Source of the DNA: Phalacrocorax aristotelis | Taxonomy: Eukaryota; Chordata; Aves; Suliformes; Phalacrocoracidae | DNA: 64,000 nucleotides | Direction: 5' to 3' | Assembly: GCF_949628215.1 (NCBI RefSeq) | Contig: NC_134284.1 | Coordinates: 434,001 to 498,000, forward strand | Part shown: positions 45,801 to 58,441 of the stretch, piece by piece | Layout: each line of letters opens with the position of its first letter | How positions within the stretch are numbered: position 1 is the stretch's first letter | Position numbers and translations under genes: made by a program | Notes under the pieces: model-generated | What the model saw: the letters and a program-made list of their open reading frames with translations, nothing else | Database searches by the model: none | Told to the model about the DNA's origin: nothing

Positions 45801-47414
45801 CTGGCCAACAAGAAATGTGCTGATCCAGCTTGTGTGCATCACTTAGGCAGGGGGACCCAGTCAGGTCACCTAGGTGCACATGCCGGGCTGGACAGCAATT
45901 GCACTAAACCCCTGTTTAAATCTTCAAATGATGTCACGTAAAAGCCTATGGTTTAATTCCCAGCCATCCCTCATGGAAGAGCATCTGTCCTTCCCATTAC
46001 AAGAGCAACACTGCAGGGGAGGTCTCTGCTTGATGCCTGCCCTGCTAAAAAAAAAGCAAAAACAGCTTTTTCTAGATTTCTTGCTGATCTCCTAAAGGTC
46101 AGGAAAGGAACAGTTACCCACAGGAGTTAATTGGTTGGTCCAACAAAATGTGAGAGAGTGATGTCGTGACAGGTGGACTTCAGCCTTAATGTGAGGTCTA
46201 ATCCACCATTTCATATTATTTATTATGCCTCAGCCCCTTCATCTCCCTCTCTGCTATTGAACAAATAGCTGAGGCTTTCTCAGAAAAAAAAAAGAAAAAA
46301 AGCAGAATATATAAATGGAGAGCAGGATGACCTGGAGGAGCTCTTGAGAATGACGGAGGGCTTGCTTACGGGACAAACTCTGTAAACAGTGATGATGACT
46401 TCTGAGCCCTGGCCCTGACTGCTGGGTTGCAGCCACAGAGTGCACAGATGGGACATGCACACAATCAGCCACCCAACCTGAATGTGGTGGCAGCCAGGCT
46501 GCCCCGAGAGCCTCCTTCCCTTGGTCTGAGAGTGCCACTTTCTGCATTTCTCATATCCCTGTTTACTCACTAGTTTTCAAAGCTAGTTTTATGGTAGGCT
46601 TGGAAGGAAGGCATGAACAGGTAGTCATTGCTTAGAAAAAACAACAGAGGCAAAGCACTGCAGGGGAGCCCAAGGCTTGCACTGCTGGAGCCTCCTCTTA
46701 TGAGCAAAATCACAGGTGTACATTATGTGAGACGATGGCGAGGAGCAGGAAATCCTACTAGAGAAGAGATTAAAGGAAGCTGGGGAGAGCAGCTTATCTA
46801 GTTTGCTTACTGAGTGACTGTCCCTGCTGTGTGCTGTTGGTGCTGCCCATCAGCACTTTGTCTCTTGTGTGCCTTCTCCAAATTCCATTTTACAGCACTG
46901 GACATACTGCTCCATGAGTGTCACCTTCCTGACAGTGGAGCTACTGCAAATACAAGGGTATAAGGTTTGCTGCTGCTTCCATAATAAGAAGCTTTCTGAT
47001 GTAGGAGGTAACTTTGCACTGTGCAGTTTGATTTGAGGTAGCTGTGCACAGTTGCTCCCACTGTACAGAGAAGAAACAGCAAGGGAAATGATCCAGTTAG
47101 GAGAAAAGTGTAACGAACACAAAATTATTTTCTTTGCAAAAGCATGCATGACCCATAGCTGCTCCTATCCAGCAGTTTTTGCTTGTGGAGTACAAAAGCT
47201 CAACCTGCTCTGTGGAGGCAGGTATGCTGCTGACCACACAGGTGCTCCCAGCACCAGCCAGAGAAGTGGGATGAAGGAGCGTATTCAAGCAGAGCCCGTA
47301 GTTGTCCCTCCTTGTACAATGGACAACTTTAGGCTCCAGCAAGTGTACTTTGGGAAGGCAAGTTAATGGAGTGGTGACTTCAGGCTCATCCTGCTCCACT
47401 TCTGAGACAAGTCT

Positions 47415-47483
47415 GAATTTGGATCCCAGCCTCAGTGACTCAGCGTCGTGTTCCCCACTTACCGCTGAGCCACTATATGCTGA
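47415..47483 (-). repeat. Possible MIR-like SINE remnant
   Basis: GAATTTGGATCCCAGCCTC followed by CCACTTACCGCTGAGCCACTA resembles the reverse complement of the tRNA-derived head of MIR-type SINEs (box B GGTTCGAATCC and flanks). A weak match to the MIR core complement (CACTGTACAGAGAAGAAAC) lies near 47059, too far away for one intact element. Assignment is tentative. Confidence 0.25.
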
Positions 47484-48524
47484 GGAAAAACGTGGCATGC
47501 GTGGAAGGCTGTTGGGGTGTTCGCCAGATGTTCCAACTATTTTTCTGAAAGGATTGAGCTCTTCCTCCACACTGCACCGTGCTGTTCTAAGCTCTGCCAC
47601 CCCTGCTGCTGGTGAAGGCGAGTGGCTTGGCATGGTACAGAAAACACCAAAAACCTGGAGCTCAGCTGTTTCTCCCGGATCTTTCAGGGCAGCCTTTGGA
47701 GCACTAGATGATATGATAAGGCCTCCATTACTGTCCTGAAGACCACAGCTAACAGGTAAGGATTAACCCACATCCATCACCTGCCTCCTCCAATTTTAAG
47801 AGCACTCATGTCCTTTTGCTGCACTGATGATGAGGGTGGGCCTCCCTTCAGTCATATGGGTCTCAGTCCTTTATGAACTATCTGTTGTCATGGGCTCGTA
47901 CCCAAGCACTGACTGTAGCTTGCAGTCCGATGTCTGTGACCTGTTTTGCTACTGAAATAAACAGTTGATGCTAAAAGCATGAGGAGATGGAAAGGCCATG
48001 AGAGGTGCATTTGAAAGGCAAAACTAGGAGTGAACCGTCTCCTCTCAGCATTTGGAGTAGTGATGGTGAATTTTGCTGGTGGCTGTAACACAGAAAAGAA
48101 CTGCTGCTTTCTTTATGAGAGATATGCAAGTGGATTTAAAGCAGTTCTTGTCCATGTACAAATGTACATAAATGTGTGGTTATATTTTTCCCACAGCCCC
48201 TTTCACCTTAGTCACCCCTCTCAGCTGAGTCAAGTTCCTGCTGCAGTTCTGCTGCAACATGCTTTACACTTGGGCACCTGACAGGACTGTCTAGGTCGGG
48301 TTCCTTATGCATGATTTTACATTTTACATCCTTACGTTTTCCCGGTAGCTCTAAATGCTTTTATTCCATTGTTAGTCTCTTTACAACCATGTCATAGTCC
48401 TTCATGGTACTGTCTTACCCTCTGAAGCTGACTGTGTTGCAGGGCTATGAAACGGAGCTGGAGGCGATCCCAAAAGATGTCACAGGCTTCATCCCCCAGG
48501 CTCATGGTGGGATCAGTTGTCCTT

Positions 48525-48985
48525 GAAGTTTAGCTTTTCTTATAGCTGTCCTACCTGTTCCTTAAAGCCTCCAGCAGTGGAAATTCATCAGCTTCCTTTG
48601 GTGGCCTACACAAGTGCCTTGCTATCTGACTGTTGTCAGATTCTCCAGCAGCTACAGCAAATGGTTTACTGCCTTCCACTTCACGGTAAACTTTTACATA
48701 TTTGAGGTCTGCTACTGTGTCTTACTTCATTTTTTTCTTCCCTAGACTAAACAAGCCTTGTTCTTTCAGTCTCCCCTCAAAGGTCAGGTTTTCTAGACCT
48801 CCGAGCCTTCTTGTTACTTCTCCTTTGGACTTTTTCCAACTCGTGTATCTTTCTTAAAAACTGGCACCCAAAGCCCAACAGAGCACTCCACCCACAGCCC
48901 TACAAATGCCGAGGGGAACAGAAGGTTTTGCTCTCATGTCCTACAAATAACACTGCTGCATACGTGCACTTCTAAGCATGGATTT
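48525..48985 (-). mobile_element. Ancient CR1/L3-type LINE fragment
   Basis: On the + strand the sequence follows, in order, the reverse complement of the ancient amniote CR1/L3 3' region: CCAGCAGTGGAAATTCATCA, GACTGTTGTCAG, CCCTAGACTAAACAAGCC, GGTCAGGTTTTCTAGACCTC, TTGGACTTTTTCCAACT, CTGGCACCCAAAGCCCAAC and AATAACACTGCTGCATACGT. Divergence is high throughout and no frame survives. The distinctive wording ('actaaacaagcc...ttttctagacct...ggactttttccaa') differs from the younger CR1 copies in the window and indicates an insertion that predates birds. Confidence 0.75.
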
Positions 48986-51900
48986 CCTGGGGAAGGCCTG
49001 AGAGAGCTCCAGCTCTGGAGTGACAGTGACCTGCATAGCACACATACCTTGGCATGCTGCTGTAATTGCACGGCGTTCCCTGGCTGCTCACAGTATGGCT
49101 GGCTCCAGATCTGTTGACCTCTGTTCTTCTGTGTTTGCTCTGTATATATAACTAACATAGCCTCAAGAGCAATGCAATGCAAAGTTACGCCATCTCAGAC
49201 CATGAACTCCTCCACCTAGAATCAAACACTGCAGTAGCTGCCTGGCCTGCTTGCATTGGATTTTGCATTGTATCAGATTTCTACCATCCCTCACCCTCTG
49301 TGGTTCCCCCATAGGATCATCCCATGACCACACGGTGCAGGGAGCAAAAACTGTGAGCAAATGAACGTCATGCATGATCAGGTCTTACAACAGCTTTCCA
49401 CAGCTGCTGCATAAACAGCCCGTCAGGGATTGAGGGGCTGCGTGACCAGAGCACTGAGCTCTCTGGTAATCCCATTCTGAGGCATCATCCTTGGCGGGCC
49501 CAGTGCACGCTGGAGCAGACCTGTGGCTGCTTCACATACCCTGCAGTTCCCCCCGTTGAAAAACTGCACCACAGATGGAGCCATGGGTCTCCAGCTGGGT
49601 ACAGACCACTGAGACAGCTTGAGAAAGCCTGAGCAAGCCTCCCCAAAGTGCCTTGCTCTAAACATACCTGAGCATAGCGGTGGTTTTGGTCAGGCATGGA
49701 TTGCTGACACACTATTGCAACAACTGTAACCCACAGCTGCATGTCCTAATGTACTAGCCATAACTGTAACAGACCCAGCACATCCCAGAACAGTGACAGA
49801 TGGCACAGCAATGACTGTTGCTGCTCTGGCCAACTTTAGGCTCACAGGCTAGTGGCAGAGCCACGTGGGAAGGTAGCTGGTACAGTGTGCTGTTGCTGAA
49901 GCACAATGAGGAAGTGCCGCCCTCAGAAGAAATTAAATGTTTGTTGACTCGCTCTTGGGAAGGTCATTCCAAGCTGTGGCCAGAAAGGGGTCCTACTTGA
50001 AAACAGCCTGAGGATACCACTGCACCAGTGATACTTGGAGATGGGGGAGGGCTGTTTTTTCAAGTGTTGTGCTAGAAAATCGCAGACTTGCAATTATGGA
50101 GAACATCAAACTGAAGGGAAGGGATTTTAAGTGAAGTTTTTAAGCTGGGCCTAAATAATGACAGGTTTGAGAGTTCAGTGACTCTCTCATAACAAAAGAT
50201 TTTCCATGAGGGCAAGGGTGGAGCTGGAAAGAGGCTAATCCCTGTGCTTGCCTTCCCTCTACTGTATTGCCACTGTTCCCTTTCCAGAAAGACTTCACAA
50301 CACTTGCCCCAAAGCTTGTCACACTTGCTCCATGGCCAGTTTTGGTGACTTGGAAATGAGAGGAGCAACAAATTCTGCCTCTTGCATCTGCATGCCATGG
50401 GCACATCATCTGGCAAGCTCCACTCAGCCACAGAGTGAGAACAATAGACTCAAACCTGAGTCTCCCCTGTGGTGGCACCAGGAACTAGCCAGCCTGGATT
50501 TCATCTGCAGTCTCCAGAAGTAAGCAGGCTCTCCTGCTTTCTCGCTACCTTGACCATGTGGAAGGCACAGGCTGTATCTGCCTTTCAGGGCTCTCCTCAT
50601 AGAGGTGTGTACCTGCTGCAGCCCCTGCTGCACTGATGGCTTCCCCTGTTCCTTGGGGCAGCCTCTCCCCCTTCAGCTGCCTCCTCAGAAGAGACAGAGC
50701 ATGGCCTGGATCAAGCCTTTGGTTGGTACACAGATGCCCCGGTTATCAGGGATTTGTGTGCTTATGGTCTCCAATTTGAAGCGTGCTCCCTTCTGCGCTT
50801 TAATCCATTCCCTGTCTCTTGTAGGAACATGGAAAATGCTGTCGTCTTCAGCATCCCTGGTCCCCGAGACTCCTTATTGTTTGGGCCAGACAGAGGTACT
50901 GTGCCAGGACTGTGAAATTAGATGTCCTTTAAAAACTGATGCAGAAAACCAAAAGGGCTGAGCAAACAAGCCCAGAAAGACCTGCCCCTCAGTACAGGGC
51001 AACTAGTAGGTAGAATGTGAAAACAAGGAGCCCTAACCATAGGTGACTGAAGGTGTCTGTGTCCATACCATAGGCTAAGGATGCAAACCCCATGGAGGTG
51101 GTCATTTCACTGTACAGTCTGTTTCATGGGCATCTAATGTGACTCTGTAGGTCACCTTCGGATGACTACTCTCTACGCCCCTCTGCAGAACCAGCTCAGT
51201 AGCTGCCCAAGCAGAGCCTGCTTCACTCATGCACGATACTCCTGTGCACTTCCGAGCTGCAAACGCCTTCCCCTGCAGGCGTGAAGGGAGGAAGCAAAGG
51301 GAAGTATATGGGCAATGTTGGTCGATTTGCCTTGCAGGATGAAAGTAGATACAGTGGGTATGTGATAACAGGGATACAGGACTGGATATGTAATTCTTGA
51401 TCCTGTTGTTGTTCAAGTGACACTGAAAGCAAAGGGAGAAATCTAGGGTATATTCTGCTAGAAAAGTAAAATCAATGTTTTTACAGGACAAAAAAAAAGT
51501 AATTTTTACAAAAAGTGACACACTTCAAACAATATTAGCAAATGCTTACTGTGTGAAGACAGCTCTCTAAGCCACTTTGGCCTTAAAGCTTGTGCTCTCA
51601 ACAAGCACAGCTGAGCCCCAGTCTGCAGGAGGAGGAGGTAACAACTCCTCCAGGTACTTGTGCAGCCCCAGAAGTCATATTAGTTCCAGGGTGCAGGGCT
51701 GGGGACCCTGTTTTGGAAGTTCAGGTAAATGGAAAGGGAAGTAAAAGGAAAGAGGACTTAGGATGGTGAGGGCAGGGTCAAGGAGGAATGCAACTCAGGT
51801 GAAGACACCCTGAAGGAGAGAGAATATGTTTTGCACTTGGGAGCTTTATTCAGGCCCCTTTTTCCTCTCCTCCAAACACAGCATCTCTGCCTTCATTGTT

Positions 51901-54900
51901 CCTTTTTTTGCCTTGCTTCCAGCCTGGATGACCATGGCACTTATTCCATGGCAGTTCTTAAAAGCACACGTTTTACCCAACCTCTGGGCACAAGACACCC
52001 CCTCTCTAATCTCCCATGAAGCATGGCATACCCCACTGACCTCCACCAAATTAATGTCTGCGTTTCAGAGGTGCTGAGTTTTTACTAGTAATGTGTCCTG
52101 GACTGGGGAAGTGGAAATGATGCAAAAGTGTGTAACTTGTTGAATTCTTTACCGTAAGAGCCCAACATGCAATTCAAATTTAAGTGCTAAATCCCAGACT
52201 AAATCCCTGCTACAAAGTTTTTGTGTATCTGCAGAATATAAGCGCCAAAACTTGACTGTGAGACTTCCCAAAACAAAAGTCAAGGGCCACTTCACCACAG
52301 CCTTGTTCATTGTCGTACAGTGACCCAGCTCACCTGCTGGGCCTCATTACAGAAGCTTATGGATGTTCTTGGCAAGAAAACAGATATCTCCCCAGGGAAA
52401 CTCGTGACCTGTAGCTAATATGCTAAGCACAAAGAGAAAGAGCAGCAAACAGCAACCAGAAATACTCCAATACCCTTGGGCTCCTTCCTCTTTTCATCTG
52501 CTGCAGGATGAAGAAGTAGGCTATATGTGCAGCCGTTCCCACAGTGGACCTGCCCACTGCCCTAAAAAAAACCCCACTCTCCCTTCACTGGACCGGAAGG
52601 ACCTTGTTGGAAACCCTCTCGGTCCAGCAAGGTTTGAATAATGCCCAAGGAAATCAGCAGCAGTCTTGTATGGAGAAGAGAAGTCTAGGAGCCTAAATAA
52701 GGAAAATCAGAGTACTGCTGCGGTTACAGGCATGTCTCTCAGCAGCAGCACTGGCTTCCGTAGCTCCTGTTGCTGCTGTGCCCCCTTCTGCCATTGTGAG
52801 CTTGTCTCTTCCCCTTCATGGTACTGGTACAACTCATCCCACGGGCAAGGGTCAAGTGGATCCAGGAACTATCCCAAGTATAGAAACAATCTTTCACACA
52901 AACACACGCCCTTCACCATTGCCTGTAAGTTCACGAACCTCTGGCCAAGAACATTCTCTTGCTTTTGTTGAGGAATCTGTGAAAAGCTAAGAATTGGTAT
53001 AGGGTTAGGAGTGACAAATCATGGTATTTTCCAGAAATCCAGGCAAGAATTTTGAGAAGTGAGGATCACGAAGTTAAAAATACAAACGGCAGGGACAATC
53101 AGGAGAGCAGCTCTAATACACTAGGAACCTCACAGCTGTTCTTGATTTCATTACATTTTACTGCATTGATGTTGTACATTAAATCATCTAATCTCTCCTC
53201 TGCCCTGTGCAAGAAGAAATAGGTAAATGAATGGATTGCTGATATTGGCAGTTAATAACATTTTTTTTATTTCTATAGTAGCACCAACCTCTGTAAGAGG
53301 GCTCACTAGGTATATTTTATACAGGTGAGAAGCATAACAACCCACGATTATGGGGATAGTTGCTTTGTAATGCAACCCCAAGAACCAAAAAGTCAGCATC
53401 CAGAAGATTCAGCCTCACAGAAACCCATCATGTGTCTTAGGGCTTGGATCTCCATGGTGCCGAGCATCTCCTGGAAAATGCTGAAAATCCTCACTCACTG
53501 AATGGCAGTGGAGAGCTCTCACCACATTTGGGAAGGTGTGAAAAGTGGCTTTCAATAATGGGCTCTTAAATTGCACAGCTGGGGAAGCAATACAATAGGA
53601 CCCCCCTGCCTTAAAATAGAAAGCTCAAGACTTCTCTCAGGGACTGTGTTTGCTTTGCTCCTTCCTTTCTTTCCCCAGATCTTGCCAATCCCCTTATTCT
53701 TCCAGATGCCTCAGACTGGAACTGTCCTGATAAATAAGAAAAACTAGAAGGTATGAAAATTTTGAGGCAACATTTGTTGTCTGATCATGTGATCAGGCTG
53801 TTGGTACATAACTTCTGTTGCTGAGTGTTCATCAAATTGTTATAAGAATTAAAAATTGTCCTTTTCTTTTCAAAGCCTGATGATTTACATATTTCCCCAA
53901 TGTGAATTCCTCTGCTCGTCAAAAAATCAGCTGCCATCATCTGCACCTCTCTGTGGTGCCAAACAGCAGTTTCCTTCAAGTCCATTACCATCTCTGCAGA
54001 GCAATAGGACTATTTTGCATTCCCTAACATTTTTCATCATGAAGCACATCCAGGAGGATTTCCAAAGTGCCTGGTAGACCTGGATTCCCCAGATCTGGCT
54101 CCCTTTAGCTGGGGTGCTCCGAGTGACCTGGTTTCCCAAATGGTCTCAAAATGGACACCTCTTGCATTGCTTTTGAAAATCGTGGATATTACTGTTCCTA
54201 TATATTTAAACAATCTTTGTACCCTGAGCAACTCATGGCAGGGTAAATTTAAGAGTCTCTGAACAGTGCAGAACAGCTTTGGTCATTATTTTTGTGTTTA
54301 TGAAGCCTGAAACTGTGCACAAGGAGCATCATATGGCACATGAAGACAGAGGACCATACAAACATCTGTGCGTTATGTCCTGTGCAGTTATTTACGCAAA
54401 GAAGTGAAAGAAGACATCGAATTTCACCTCCAACCTTTATAAGAAGTAGAAAACAAATCCCTCTGTTTTGGAAGAGCAGCTCACTAGTGTAATTCAGGGC
54501 TAAATCCTGCCTGATGTTGAACATTTTTGCTCAATTAATCCTGATGCTTTGCAGCTTCCTTCCAGTCCATTCTCAGCATCCTTCTCTGACATTCATGGAC
54601 CAGAAACTCTTTGTTTCCTCTGAATCTGGATGAACTGGAGATGGGCTCGCTCTGCCCTTGATGGCTAGATGCTGTTGTGGAGTGGTGTTTTTTTGGGGTT
54701 CCTCTCACTTTTGTGAGAGATACCATCCCATCTCAGTGAGACTACCAGGGGAAACTAACATTGCTATTGTCATTTTTTACCCTCTACTTGTTTAACTGAT
54801 AAACCCACGTCAAGCATCAGTGTGCTCAATGGCTTGTGTTTCTCTCCTAGGAAGCTGCTAGAGGAGCCAAATGTACTTTAGTTTAGCATTTTCTTGTTAA

Positions 54901-55249
54901 ACAGGATATTTGTGAGCAGAAAGTGGCGGATGTGCCTGGGAGGCCTGGGGTGCGAGGAGGGTGACATGGGGCAGCTGTGGCACCACACAACTGCGGCTAG
55001 TGACTGCTGGTGCGAAGCCTCGGCCGCCACTGCTGGCAATCCTAGTTTTGACCAGCAGTTACCTGTCAGGAGCAAGAGGAAATAGTTACTATTTGGCATC
55101 CCAAGTGCTGGCATAGCTGCCTGACCCCGCGAGAGGGCTGTATCTCGAGTGGGGTGACAGCAAGATTGCAGAACTGTGAGCGCACACCCTCGCCTCAGGG
55201 CCGGGATCACAGGCCACCAGCCGTGTGACAAGAAAACATCCTCCCAGTG
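48986..55249. other. Intergenic stretch upstream of ACTN1, no gene recognised
   Basis: No exon, RNA gene or young transposon could be supported. Short open frames are present on both strands without family signatures. The last kilobase rises in GC content toward the ACTN1 CpG island and may hold proximal regulatory sequence. Confidence 0.65.
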
Positions 55250-55772
55250 ACAAAACGCTGCCCTGACCCGCGCTGCTCAGCCACCCCCGCACCGCTCCAC
55301 CGCCCCGCCCGTGAGGGCGGATCCATGAGGGACCCGATGCCGGTACGACCACCCGCCCACCTGCGCCCCGTCCTGCCGCGGAGCCGTTGAGAGAAAAATG
55401 CCCCGAAAGCGGCGCTGAGCTTCACTCCACCGCGCCGCACCGCTACCGGGCCGCCTCGCCCGCCCCGTCTCATACGTCGCCGCCACCGCGGCCACCTCGG
55501 CAACTGCGGTGGAGGTGTCGGGAGGTACTGGGGGCGGATCAGCCTCAGCCCGCCTATCACGACGGCCCGGGTACCGTGACGGACGTGCGTAAGGAGCAAT
55601 GAGAGAGGGTGCCGTCTCTGGGCGTTGCAGGATCTGCCGCGGGTCCCTGCCAATGAAAGGTGCGGGGGCGGGCCGTGAGCGGAGGCGGAGCGGTACGTCC
55701 CGCCCCCGCGTCGCTGCGCGCCGCTGAGGTGGAGGGGTGGGAGCGGGTGCCGCCGCCGCCTGCTCGGACTGA

Positions 55773-56102
<330 letters not shown>

Positions 56103-56407
56103 TGATGGCGGGGTGGGGAGGGAGGTGCCACGGCGGGTCCCCCAATGTCCCCCCCCCTACAGCAACAGGGCAACAAGGCCCCCTACGCCTTGTCACCGGC
56201 ACCCGGCCCGCTACGCCCGACCCGGCCCGGCCCGCGGGGGAGCCCGCGGGGCGGTGGTGCGTACCCCCTCGCCGGCCGCGCCCCGCCGGCCGCGCCCCGG
56301 CCCCGCCGCCCCGGCGGGGGGACGGTAGCTGGCTTACTCGTTTGAATGGTGTGGTTTGGGGCAGGGCTTGCGCGGAGCTCATGTCCAAAAATGGTAACAT
56401 TCAGCCC

Positions 56408-56422
56408 TTTTTTTTTTTTTTT
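56408..56422. repeat. T15 homopolymer
   Basis: Fifteen T in a row at the downstream edge of the ACTN1 CpG island. Confidence 0.9.
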
Positions 56423-56492
56423 GAACTGGAAGGGTAGTGGTGGGGAGGGGAGCTCAGGAGGAGCTCCCGTCTCGCCGCTCTTTACTTACATT

Positions 56493-56506
56493 CCCCCCCC
56501 CCCCCC
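56493..56506. repeat. C14 homopolymer
   Basis: Fourteen C in a row in the early part of ACTN1 intron 1. Its length is likely to be unreliable in sequencing data. Confidence 0.9.
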
Positions 56507-58415
56507 GCCTTTAAACCAAAAGCATCCTGTATTAGATCACTCTGGAATCCTAATCCCCGAAACATTTCCGTTTTAGTCACTTCATCAGGCAACAGTAAAG
56601 CAGAACTGGGAACAATACTCGCGTAACATGGCAGAGGCACCTCGGGGTGCAGCGAGCTCCCGCCGCGCTTGGTCGCTCGGGGCTGGCGTGTCGGATTGCG
56701 CCTCACTCTGCCCGAGCTGCCAGCAGGCAGGAGGATCCCCAAACCTTCCGTACTGTAGGGGACGATATTGCTTACTTATGCATAGATGATATATTAATAT
56801 ATAGATAATGTAGCCCGGGGTGCGGGGCTTCCTGTAAGGAGCTGGGAGCAACTGGGAAGGAGGGCATACCACACTCTTCTTCCTCTTTAGCCCCCCTCTT
56901 CCCCCCCTCCTCTGCTTCCAGATGAAAGGTTTTCAGGTTATCCAGTTCATAGCTGTCTGAAATGGTGCCACTGGTCTTTCCCCTGGAGTCTGCTAAATTC
57001 ATTGAAAGCACAAGCTATAGAGCTGCTGTCAGTGGTTTCCTCGCTTGGAGGGACTTGGGTGGTAAGAGTAGAGAGCATTAAATTAAAGCACATAAACAGG
57101 GGCATTTAATGGAGAAAGAATTGATGGCATGTGAGCTTACCTTTCAACAGAGGAGAAAGAGAGGAATTTAATATTGGTCTCGGGTGTGAGTGCTGGACAG
57201 CTTGTCTGAAGACCAGGCTCTACTCCTTTGAGGAGGGAAGTTTCTTCCTTTTCAGAAGATCCTCCTGGCTGTGATCCACACCTCCAGTCCTGTGTCAATA
57301 TCTGGCTAATACCTCTAGGAACAGTCATTGGGGCCCAGAGAGAGATGGGCAGTATTGCTCACAGGCCATGAGGGGAAATGATTGTCATACTGTGAGGTTC
57401 TTTGCCTTTCGTGGTGTGGGGTGAGGGGAAAAATTTATATCTAGTGGGACACTGCCTTGGTTATCAGAAGCAGGGGTTGAACCTTTGGCTTAAAAAGAAG
57501 TCCCCAAACCAAGCTGTGGTACAAGCCGCAAAGGCCACGCTCTTTTAATATCACCTCCCTCCCAGAGTTCTTAAGCTGTCTTGGTCCTATCACGAGAGGG
57601 GGACAGAGAGCTACTCTGTTAACTTGGGTTACTTGTGCAGAGGAGGGAGAAGCCAAGAGGAAGTTTTAAGGAATTAACATACCTGCTTCAAAATAATCCA
57701 AGCCAATTTCTTTTGACCGTCAACCACTACCAGTTGAATTTGACATGCTGGGTGTTACTCTCCAGCTTGCAGAATGGGAAGGCTCTATATAGTTAGGTGT
57801 CCTTCTCCAGTGGTGGAGTCACTTGGTTGTTTCTCCTCCTGCCAAGGGTCAAGCTGAAGCTGTTCCCTTCTGCAGTGGGTGCAAGCTCGCAGTTTTATTG
57901 TGACCCACCCCTCCGGTGTCTGTAGGTGGGAAGATCAGGTCTGGGAGTGACAACTCCTTCCCAGTTGCAGCCCATCAGGCTACCCCTGCCCCCAGAGGGA
58001 TCAATGACTGGAGTCGAGCCTGAGCAGGCTGTGCAGATATTGAGGGACAGTCTTGTTCCCCTCCGTGGGGTCTGAATATGACCAAAAGCCCTGTTGGGAT
58101 CTTGGGGCTTGTTTCCTTCAGAGGTGGGGAGATAACAGTATCCACCAAGTAAAAGCCTGTGATGTATGGTATAGTAAAACTGTCATCCCTTCTTACCTGT
58201 GAAGTGAAAACATTGCAGTAATTAATGTTAAATGTTCATTACTGTACATGTTAGTTAATAGCTTACTGAGGTGAACAGGAGAGATTCATGACTCCCAAAT
58301 AAATATTCCTGTAGGCTCTGTTCAGGCTCTGTCTTTCTGGGTTGACTCGTGTTTTAGGTTTTCCTTCACCTAAGGAATAGCTTGAGAATTTCTGACAGAG
58401 GAAATCTTAAGTACT

Positions 58416-58441
58416 AAATCAGATGATACTAAATCTGATTT
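58416..58441. repeat. Short inverted repeat in ACTN1 intron 1
   Basis: AAATCAGAT (58416-58424) pairs with ATCTGATTT (58433-58441) across an 8-base spacer. AAGTACTA occurs on both outer sides as a direct copy, suggesting a small local duplication or inversion. Confidence 0.6.

Larger units (their letters stand above)
38295..48520. other. Intergenic stretch, no gene recognised
   Basis: There are no exons with recognisable homology. It contains a degraded CR1 3' end at 40225-40335, a pair of octamer-like POU sites at 42813-42834 and a possible MIR-like SINE remnant near 47415-47483. Numerous open frames of 60-178 codons on both strands lack any family signature. Confidence 0.65.

Noticed and set aside
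47097-47633. 178-codon - strand frame
   Set aside because: No recognisable domain, no splice or promoter context, and the region shows a possible SINE remnant, so I treat it as chance.
19041-55249. A third protein-coding gene between DCAF5 and ACTN1
   Set aside because: No exon chain with consistent phases or recognisable homology on either strand; a non-coding RNA gene cannot be excluded from sequence alone.
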